Positions 27,078 through 34,900 of a DNA stretch of 42,428 nt are shown here, piece by piece (position 1 is the stretch's first letter; each line of letters starts with the position of its first letter). Source of the stretch: an uncultured Burkholderiales bacterium. GTDB lineage: Bacteria > Pseudomonadota > Gammaproteobacteria > Burkholderiales > Thiobacillaceae. The stretch is taken from assembly GCA_937949525.1 (NCBI GenBank), contig CALEDT010000004.1:1-42428 (forward strand), in the 5' to 3' direction. The position numbers and the translations under genes are program-made. A model generated the notes under the pieces. That model had not been told where the DNA came from. It saw only the letters and a list, made by a program, of their open reading frames with translations, and searched no databases.

Positions 27078-27102
27078 TAGTTGACAGAAAGAGTCAATTA
27101 TT
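27076..27102. promoter_or_regulatory. IscR type-1-like operator in front of sodB
   Basis: AATAGTTGAC (27076-27085) and GTCAATTATT (27093-27102) are inverted arms matching at 9 of 10 positions, around the 7-base centre AGAAAGA. The 25 bases 27077-27101 match the E. coli IscR type-1 consensus, recalled as ATASYYGACT-RWWWY-AGTCRRSTAT, at 22 positions by hand. The palindrome overlaps the edge of the sodB -35 box, as expected of a repressor. Binding of a different Rrf2-family regulator cannot be excluded. Confidence 0.6.
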
Positions 27103-27143
27103 GCGACAGCGATGTCGGAATTGCGCCGGCCCGCCCTGGCCGG

Positions 27144-29264
27144 TCAGCGCACTTCGAAGCGCACGCGATCGAGCATCGCGCCGGTGTGATCGCGCAACAA
27201 CAGTTCGTGGCGGCCGCGCGTGAGCGTCCAGGTGGGCGCATCGAGCGGCTGGTCATCCAGCCACCAGCGCGCGTTTGTCGGCGCATGCTGGGCGACGAAG
27301 CGCAGTTGCTGGCGCGCGGGCGGGATGTCGGGATCGAGGGCGAACAGCGCGCCGTCGGTCGGCGTGGCGATCCGGGCCGGTGGCGTTGCCGGGGCCCAGG
27401 CGGCGGCGCGCGGTTGGGTGTCACGCAGGAACCACTCGCGCCCGGGCGTGCCACCGGGTAGGGTGATGGCGTGCTGCTTGAGACCGCGGGGAGGCGGTGG
27501 CGGGCGCGATGGCCGTGTTTGGTGCAGATGGCTCACGATGGCGGCCCAGGCCGGTGCTGCGCCGCTCACACCGGATACGTCACGCATCGGCGCGCCGTCG
27601 AAATTGCCCACCCAGACGCCGACGGTGTAGTGCTCGGACCACCCCACCGCCCAGTTGTCGCGCATGTCCTTGCTGGTGCCGGTTTTCACCGCGGACCAGA
27701 AGCGGGTGGCCAGCGGATTCTCCAGGCCGAAGGTGACGGCGCGTGCCTGCCGGTCGGCGAGGATGTCGCCGATCAGCCAGGCGGCTTCCGCCGAGTACAC
27801 GCGTTCGCCGTCCGGCGCGCTCGGCGTGGCCGGGATGAAGCGGATGGGGCCGTGGCGTCCGCCGTTGGCCAGCGTGCGATAGGCGTTGGTCAGTTCGTCC
27901 AGGCGCACGTCCAGGCCACCCAATGCCAGCGGGTAGCCGTACCAGTCGGCATCTTCCGCGATGCCGGTGAAGCCGAGCCGGCCCAGCCGCTCGACGAACG
28001 GTTCCAGCCCGACCAGTTGCAGCGTGCGCACCGCCGGCACGTTGAGCGAGCCGGCGAGCGCGACGCGGGCGCTGACCAGGCCGCGGAACGCCGGCTCGTA
28101 GTTGGCCGGGGCGTATTCGCCAGCGGCGCCGGCGAGCGTGAGCGGCGCATCGTGCAGCGGGGATGCGGCGGTGAGCAGGCGCTGGTCGAACGCCTGCGCG
28201 TACAGCAGGGGTTTCAGCGTCGAACCGGCCTGGCGCGGGGCGCGCACGCCGTCGCTGTGCGGCGACACCGAATCGCGCGCGCTCAGGCTGACGTAGGCGA
28301 GCACCTCGCCGCCGGCGTTGTCCAGCACCAGCGCGGCGGCGTCGCGCACGCCACGGGACGCGAGCCAGGCCAGTTGCTGTTCCAGCGTGGCGCGCACGTG
28401 CGCCTGCAGCCGGGCATCGATGCTGGTGCGCAGCACGCGCCGGCCGGCGTCGCCGGGCGCGAGCAGGCGCTGGGCCAGATGCGGCGCCTGGCTGGCGGCG
28501 GGGACGATGGGGTAACGGCCGCTCAGCGCGTTGAGGGTGCGCTCACGCAGGCGGGGGCAGTCGGGCAGATTGGGCAGATCGGCCGCCTGCGCGCAGACGC
28601 GGCGCGCGACATCGGCCGGACGCGCGTTGGGGGCGCGGATCAACGCGGCGATGATCAGCGCCTCGACGCCGTCGAGGCCGGACGGGCGTTTGTCGAACAG
28701 GCCGCGCGCGGCGGCGTCGATGCCGACCAGTTCGCCGCGTAGCGGCACCAGGTTGAGATAGGCTTCGAGGATGTCGGCCTTGCGCCAGCGCCGTTCCAGT
28801 TCGCGCGCGGCCTCCATCTGACGCCATTTCTCCGCCACCGCGCGGCGACCCTCGGCGGCGCGGTGGCGCGTGTCGAGCAATGCGACGAGCTGCATGCTGA
28901 CGGTGGAGGCGCCGCGCGGCCGCTCGTTCAGCCAGTTGCTCAGCGCCGCCTTGCCGGCGGCCAGCCAGTCGACGCCGGCGTGGCGGAAGAAGCGCTGGTC
29001 CTCGGCATGCAGCACGGCGGCGACGAGGGCAGGGGAGATGGCTTCGAGCGCGGTCCAGTCGCCGCGGCGGGTGCGATGGTCGACGCGCAGTTCGTGCAGC
29101 AGGGTGCCGTGGCGGTCGAGCAGGCGGGCTTCGGACGGACGCCAGGCCAGGCGCACGTGGTCGAACCCGGGCAGGGACGCGTGCGTGGGGGTGCAACCGG
29201 CGAGCAGCAATGCGCCGAGCACCAACAGCGGGCCCATGCTTCGCCGTGTGCGCGGCGCCATCAT
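27144..29264 (-). CDS. pbpC: PBP1C, bifunctional-type peptidoglycan synthase
   Basis: PBP1C polymerises glycan strands and carries a transpeptidase domain; it acts in the periplasm beside alpha-2-macroglobulin. From ATGATG at 29264 it has 706 residues. The glycosyltransferase domain (GT51) has AEDQRFFRHAGVDW and GASTVSMQLV. The transpeptidase domain has SxxK in QAGSTLKPLL, SxN in AGSLNVPAV and KTG in VKTGTSKDMRDNW. A C-terminal PBP1C-specific domain covers about residues 610-706. The N-terminus (RTRRSMGPLLVLGALLLAGC) contains a perfect lipobox at Cys24, where I expect a plain membrane anchor. Its start overlaps the ATPase stop by 4 bases, so it is the last gene of the macroglobulin operon. 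Confidence 0.93.
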   Translation of the reverse strand: MMAPRTRRSMGPLLVLGALLLAGCTPTHASLPGFDHVRLAWRPSEARLLDRHGTLLHELRVDHRTRRGDWTALEAISPALVAAVLHAEDQRFFRHAGVDWLAAGKAALSNWLNERPRGASTVSMQLVALLDTRHRAAEGRRAVAEKWRQMEAARELERRWRKADILEAYLNLVPLRGELVGIDAAARGLFDKRPSGLDGVEALIIAALIRAPNARPADVARRVCAQAADLPNLPDCPRLRERTLNALSGRYPIVPAASQAPHLAQRLLAPGDAGRRVLRTSIDARLQAHVRATLEQQLAWLASRGVRDAAALVLDNAGGEVLAYVSLSARDSVSPHSDGVRAPRQAGSTLKPLLYAQAFDQRLLTAASPLHDAPLTLAGAAGEYAPANYEPAFRGLVSARVALAGSLNVPAVRTLQLVGLEPFVERLGRLGFTGIAEDADWYGYPLALGGLDVRLDELTNAYRTLANGGRHGPIRFIPATPSAPDGERVYSAEAAWLIGDILADRQARAVTFGLENPLATRFWSAVKTGTSKDMRDNWAVGWSEHYTVGVWVGNFDGAPMRDVSGVSGAAPAWAAIVSHLHQTRPSRPPPPPRGLKQHAITLPGGTPGREWFLRDTQPRAAAWAPATPPARIATPTDGALFALDPDIPPARQQLRFVAQHAPTNARWWLDDQPLDAPTWTLTRGRHELLLRDHTGAMLDRVRFEVR

Positions 29265-31948
29265 GCGCGCGCCCGCTGCCATAGCCGCAATCCGATCTTG
29301 CGTGCCTCGTCCAGCAGCAGCACGCTGGAGGCGACCAGCGCAGCCAGCAGCCAGTCCTGCGGGCGCAGATCGATGGTGGAGAAGATCCCCTGCGCCGGCG
29401 CCCAGTGCACCACCAGCACCTGCAGGGCCAGCACGCCGGCCAAAGCCAGCCACAGTTTGCCGTTGCGCAGGAAATTGACGTTGAAGGCGCTGTCGTGTTC
29501 GGCGCGGGCGTTGAACACGTTGAAGAACTGGAACAGCACGAAGGTGGTGAACGCCAGCGTCAGCGCGTAGTCGCGGCCATGGCTCGCCAGCGCGTGCTGG
29601 AACAGCAGCAGCGTACCGACCATCATGGTGATGCCATACAGCGCCAGGCGCGCCAGCCGCCTGGGGGTCAGGATCTGTTCGGCCTGGCGGCGCGGCGGCG
29701 CGCGCATGATGCCGGGGCGCGCCGGTTCGATGCCCAGGGTCATGGCCGGCGGGCCGTCCATGATGATGTTGATCCACAGCAACTGGATGGCGGTGAACGG
29801 CGTGGGCATGCCGGTCAGCGTGGCGCCCAGCACGGTGAGTATGGCGCCGATGTTGGTGGAGAGCTGGAAACGCACGAACTTGACGATGTTGTCGAAGATC
29901 ACGCGGCCTTCCTCCACGGCGCGCACGATGGTGGCGAAATTGTCGTCGGTGAGCACCATGTCGGCGGCTTCGCGCGTCACCGCGGTGCCGGTGATGCCCA
30001 TGGCCACGCCGATGTCGGCGACCTTCAGCGCCGGTGCGTCGTTGACGCCGTCGCCGGTCATGGCGGCGACATGGCCGTTGGCCTTGAGCGCTCGCACGAT
30101 GCGCACCTTGTGGCTGGGTGAAACGCGCGCGAACACGCCGATGGCGTCGATGCGGCGCGCCAGCGCGGCGTCGTCGAGGGCATCGAGCTCTTCGCCGCTC
30201 ACCACTTCGCCGCGTAACCCCAGTTCCTTGGCAATGGCGGCAGCGGTGACGCGGTGGTCACCGGTGATCATCTTCACGGCGATGCCGGCCTGCGCGCAGT
30301 GACGGATGGCCGCTTTCGCCTCCGGCCGCGGCGGATCCATCAGCCCGGCCAGGCCGAGCACGGTCCAGTCCGACGCCCAGATCATCAGGTCGCCGGCGGG
30401 ATCGAAACCGGCAGCCGGAATCACCCGTCGTGCCACCGCCAGCACGCGCAGCGCATCCGCCGCCATGGCCTCGTTCTGCGCCAGCAGCCGCTCCCTGGCC
30501 GCGGCGTCGAGCGGCCTTTCGCCATCCCCGCTCAGCCAGCGCGTGGCGTGGCGCAGCAACACGTCGGGCGCGCCCTTGATCACCATCTCCACTTGCTCGC
30601 CGGAATGGTGGAAGGTGGCCATGAACTTGTGCGCGGAGTCGAACGGAATCTCGGCGATGCGCGGCGCGCGTTCGCGTTCGCGTTCCACGTCCAGCCCGGC
30701 CTTCTGCGCCAACGCCCACAACGCGCCCTCGGTGGGGTCGCCGATCAGCCGGCCGTCGCGTACCTGCGCGTCGTTGCACAGCGCCATCGGCCGCAGCAGG
30801 TCGTGCGGCAGCGGCGCGACCGGCGTGCCGCGGTCATCCTCGGCGGCGATGACGCCCTCGCCGCCGTAGCCCTCGCCGCTCACGCGGTAGCGCCGTTCGC
30901 CGAAGCACAGCGCGCGCGCCGTCATCCGGTTGAGCGTGAGGGTGCCGGTCTTGTCGGAACAGATCACCGTGGTGCAGCCTAGCGTTTCCACGGCCGACAG
31001 CTTTTTCAGGATGGCGCGATTGCGCGCCATGCGCCACATGCCCACCGCCAGGGTCACGGTCACCACCGCCGGCAGCCCTTCCGGTATCGCCGCCACCGCC
31101 AGCGCCACGGCGGTCATGGCGGCCTGGGTCCAGGGCAGGCCGCGCGCCAGGTCCAGACTGAAGATCAGCGCCACCACCGCGCCGGCGATGGCGGCGAGCT
31201 TGCGGCCGAGCAGGTCGAGCTGCTTCTGCAATGGCGTCTCGGCTTCGCCTGCCTCGGCGATCATGCCGGCCAGGCGGCCCATCTCGGTAGCCATGCCGGT
31301 GCGCGTAACCAGCAGTTCAGCACGGCCGCGCGTCACCACGGTGTTCATGTACAGCAGGTTGACGCGGTCACCCAGTGCCGGCGGTTTGCCCTGGTCGGCC
31401 GGCATCGCCGCCGTGCTCTTGCCGACGGCGTGCGATTCGCCGGTGAGCGCAGCTTCCTCCACCTCCAGGTTGTGCGCAGCGAGCAGACGGCCGTCCGCCG
31501 GTACGCGGTCGCCGGCTTCCAGCAGTACCACGTCGCCCGGCACCAGGCGCGCCGCGTCCAGTTCCTGTACGCGGCCGTCGCGGCGCACCCGCGCCAGTGC
31601 CGCCAGCATGGTCTTGAGCGCGCTCAGCGTGCGTTCGGCACGGTGTTCCTGGTGCAGCCCGAGCGCGGCGTTGAGCACCACCACGCACAGGATGACGATG
31701 GCGTCCTTCAGTTCGCCGATGCTCCACGCCAGCACCGCCGCCAGCAGCAGCACGATGACCAGGAAGTTGCGGAACTGGTCGAGGAACTTCAGCCATAGCG
31801 GGCGCGGCGCCGCCTCGGCCAGGCGGTTCTCACCGTGACGTGCCAGGCGCGCTTCGGCCTCGGCGCTGGCGAGGCCGCGCGCCGGGTCGCAGCCCAGTCG
31901 CTCGGCGGCCTGTTGCGCGCTGAGGGTATGCCAGGTATCGGTGGACAT
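29261..31948 (-). CDS. P-type cation ATPase, PMR1/SPCA-like (Ca2+/Mn2+)
   Basis: This inner-membrane P2-type ATPase probably exports Ca2+ or Mn2+. The 896-residue protein has the N-terminal cation-ATPase domain, TGES in the actuator domain, the phosphorylated Asp332 in SDKTGTLTLN, and MTGDGVNDAPALK in the hinge. Transport residues visible are Glu in AIPEGLPAVV (M4) and Asn and Asp in LLWINIIMDGPPAMTLG (M6). In M5 the sequence is STNIGAIL, with Ala where SERCA has its site-I Glu. This matches the single-site SPCA/PMR1 type, whose ILWINILMDGPPAQSLG is very close. The start at 31948 is 4 bases after the macroglobulin stop. Ion specificity is inferred, not shown. Confidence 0.87.
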   Translation of the reverse strand: MSTDTWHTLSAQQAAERLGCDPARGLASAEAEARLARHGENRLAEAAPRPLWLKFLDQFRNFLVIVLLLAAVLAWSIGELKDAIVILCVVVLNAALGLHQEHRAERTLSALKTMLAALARVRRDGRVQELDAARLVPGDVVLLEAGDRVPADGRLLAAHNLEVEEAALTGESHAVGKSTAAMPADQGKPPALGDRVNLLYMNTVVTRGRAELLVTRTGMATEMGRLAGMIAEAGEAETPLQKQLDLLGRKLAAIAGAVVALIFSLDLARGLPWTQAAMTAVALAVAAIPEGLPAVVTVTLAVGMWRMARNRAILKKLSAVETLGCTTVICSDKTGTLTLNRMTARALCFGERRYRVSGEGYGGEGVIAAEDDRGTPVAPLPHDLLRPMALCNDAQVRDGRLIGDPTEGALWALAQKAGLDVERERERAPRIAEIPFDSAHKFMATFHHSGEQVEMVIKGAPDVLLRHATRWLSGDGERPLDAAARERLLAQNEAMAADALRVLAVARRVIPAAGFDPAGDLMIWASDWTVLGLAGLMDPPRPEAKAAIRHCAQAGIAVKMITGDHRVTAAAIAKELGLRGEVVSGEELDALDDAALARRIDAIGVFARVSPSHKVRIVRALKANGHVAAMTGDGVNDAPALKVADIGVAMGITGTAVTREAADMVLTDDNFATIVRAVEEGRVIFDNIVKFVRFQLSTNIGAILTVLGATLTGMPTPFTAIQLLWINIIMDGPPAMTLGIEPARPGIMRAPPRRQAEQILTPRRLARLALYGITMMVGTLLLFQHALASHGRDYALTLAFTTFVLFQFFNVFNARAEHDSAFNVNFLRNGKLWLALAGVLALQVLVVHWAPAQGIFSTIDLRPQDWLLAALVASSVLLLDEARKIGLRLWQRARA

Positions 31949-31952
31949 GGGT

Positions 31953-34900
31953 TCAGGGTTCGATGACGAACGGTGGATTGGGGAACTCGCCGTGCAGCTC
32001 CGGTGCATACATGGCTTCGATGCGTGTCGGCGGCAGGTTGAAGCGGCCGTCGCCGTTCAGGCGCAGGGTGTATTCGACCACGTGACGGCCACGCGGCAGG
32101 TAGTCGAAATAGGCCAGGAAGGCATCGTGGCGATGCTCGCGCCAGGCCGGCCAGGTGTCCGAGCCGGCGGCGCCGCGCGCCAGCAGCGCGCTGTCGCGGG
32201 CGCCGGCACCGCCCAGGATGCCGGCCCCGGCCGGCACCGGGTCTTCCAGTACCACCCAGCCCATGTCGTCGCGCGCGTCGATGGTCAGACGCACGCGCAG
32301 CACGTCGCCGCGCCGCCATCGGTCCGGCGCGCGCCGGTCGATGGCCACCAGTTCGCGCATCACGCCATAGCCGCGTTGCACCGGGGTGCGCGTCGGCAGC
32401 GCCGCCAGCGTGCTGATCACCGCGTGCGGCGCACCTTGGCCTTCGTGGCGCAGCACCAGCGTGTCCGATGTCGCCGGCAGCGGCAGGAAGGCGGTGGCAC
32501 CACGCGGCGACTGCGCCCAGTCGACCACGCGGCCGTCACTGCCCAGTACCGCATAGCTCCTGCCGGTTGGCGGTTGCTGCTCGAAACGCGCGCGATAGCC
32601 TTCCAGCGCCAGCACGCCCCAGGCATTGGCGGTGGTGGTCGACCAGCGGCCGGCCTGCTGGCGGGCGAGCAGGCCGGCGGTCAGCGCCGGCACGCGCTGG
32701 CGCCAGGCCGGCTCGTCGAGCAGGTACAGCAGCGCGCGTGCGGCGTTGGTGTCGGCGGAGACCATCATCCACCACAGCGCATCGCCGCTTTCATCGGCAA
32801 AACGCAGTTGCCGACCGCCGATCTGCACACGCGCCTCCAGCGCGGCCAGGGCTTCGCGCCGCAGGTTGTCGCGCTGCGCCAGTTCGGGGCTGTGGCGCAG
32901 CACCGTCAGCCAGTCGAGCAGCATCGAGGTCGGCCACAGTCGTGCCTGCGGTTGCAGCGTGGCGATCCGTTCCGGCGAGGCCAGCCCGGCGCGCGCCAGC
33001 GCCGCCAGCGCGGCCAGGCGTTCGGCCTCGGCGGCGCGTTGGTCGCGCCAGGCCGCGTTTGCCGCCGGCAGGCGACCGGCGACATGATCGCCCAGCGCGC
33101 GCAGCATGCGCGCGCGTGCATCGGCCGGTAGCGTCCAGCCCGCCGCGTCGGCGAGTTGCAGCAGATCGGCGGTGAGGGCGACGCTGCCGTCGCCGCTGCC
33201 GGGGAAGAACGTGGCCAGGCCGGTGTCGGCGAGGTGGGTGGGCAACGTGTCGGCAACCTGCCGCCAGAGCGCCGCATCGCGCGTCGCCACCGCCATGGAG
33301 GCGCGCTGCTCCAGGCAGGTGTATGGATAACGCCGCATGTGCTCGCGCAGCGCGCTCTGGCCATCGATCAGGCTGGCGGCCAGCGTGGCGCGCAGTTCCG
33401 CGCGCACGGCGCCGTCGGGTGCCGCCACCGGGATGCGCAGCGGTCGTTCCAGACGTTGCAGTTGCGCGGACTGCACGCGCAGCGGTACGGCCGGTTGCAC
33501 CGGCTGGGTGATGCGCAGCGCGTCGTGCGCCGGGCCGTCCACTTCGCGCGCCGCCAGTTGCCACCGGAGCCGGCCGATGCCGTCCGGCACCTGTACCGGC
33601 CAGGCGAGTTCGCGGCTGTCCCCAGGCGCCAGTTGCACTTCCCTGTGCGTCAGCGGCGCGAGTCCCTCCGCCTGGGCCTCCACCCGTACACGCATGGCGC
33701 GGTCGCTGCCGTTGCGCAGCGTGAACCGCGCCTGGGCACGGTCGCCCTCGCGCAGCAGCGGCGCCAGGCCGGCGATCAGTTGCAGATCGCGCGTGGCGTG
33801 GATGCGCGCGTCGCCGCTGCCGAAGCGATTGGCGCTGGCGGCGACGGCGACGATGCGGAATGCGGTCAGGCTGTCGTTGAGCGGGATGTCGACGCGCGCG
33901 TCGCCGTGCGCATCGGGACGGATGCCGTCGCGCCAGAACAGCAGAGTGTCGAACAGCTCCCGTGTCGGCAGCTTGCCGCCGCCGCCGCCGGACGGCAGCG
34001 CCTTGCGGCCGAAATGGCGTTTGCCGGTGACCTGCATCTGGGCGGTGACGGTGCGCAGGCCGTAGCCGCGCTCCGCCATCATCGCCTGCAACAGCTTCCA
34101 ACTGTGATTGGGCGCCAGTTCCAGCAACCCTTCGTCCACGGCCACCACGATCAACTCGGTATCGGCCGGCGGCGGCAAGCCTTCGGCGGTACGCACGCGC
34201 AGGTCGACGCGCGCGTTGTCGCGCGCCTGATAGCGGGTGTGTTGCGGCGCGACCTCGACGTGCAGCCGGTGCTCGCGCTGATCGACGCGCAGCGGCGCGA
34301 TGCCCAGCTTGAACGCCGGGCGGCCGAGATCGACCCGCGCGCCGGGTTTCACCGCGTCGTTTCGGCCGCGCACCACCAGCGCCGAGACGAACACGTTGGG
34401 CGCCCAGCCGGCCTGCACCGGCAGTTCGATCACCGGCGCCTGGCCCGACAGGCGCACCACGCGCGCGTCCATGACGCCTTCGCCTTCCACGGTGACCAGC
34501 GCGGTCGCCTGGCGGTAGGGCATGCGCACCTGCAGGCGCGCGCGCTCACCCGGCTGGTACAGCTTTTTTTCCGGGATCAGATCGATGCGGTCGTGGTTGT
34601 CCTGGCGGAACCACCAGTCATCCTTGCCCGCCACCCACAGGCTGTGCGTGCTGCGCGCCACACGGCCGGCGGCGTCACGCGCGGTGACGTGCACCAGCAC
34701 CTCGCCCCCCTGTTCGGCGCCGATCGAGCAGGTGTAGGCACCGCGTGCGTCGCTGATGCCGCTGCAACCCGCCGGCAACGGCGTGACGCGGCTTTCGTGA
34801 CGATAACCATAGAAGCCGCCGGCCAGACGCACACGGTGGGAAAAGGTCTGGCGCAGCGCCAGCGTGACTTCCACCGGCGCGCCGGCGACCGGTCGTCCGT

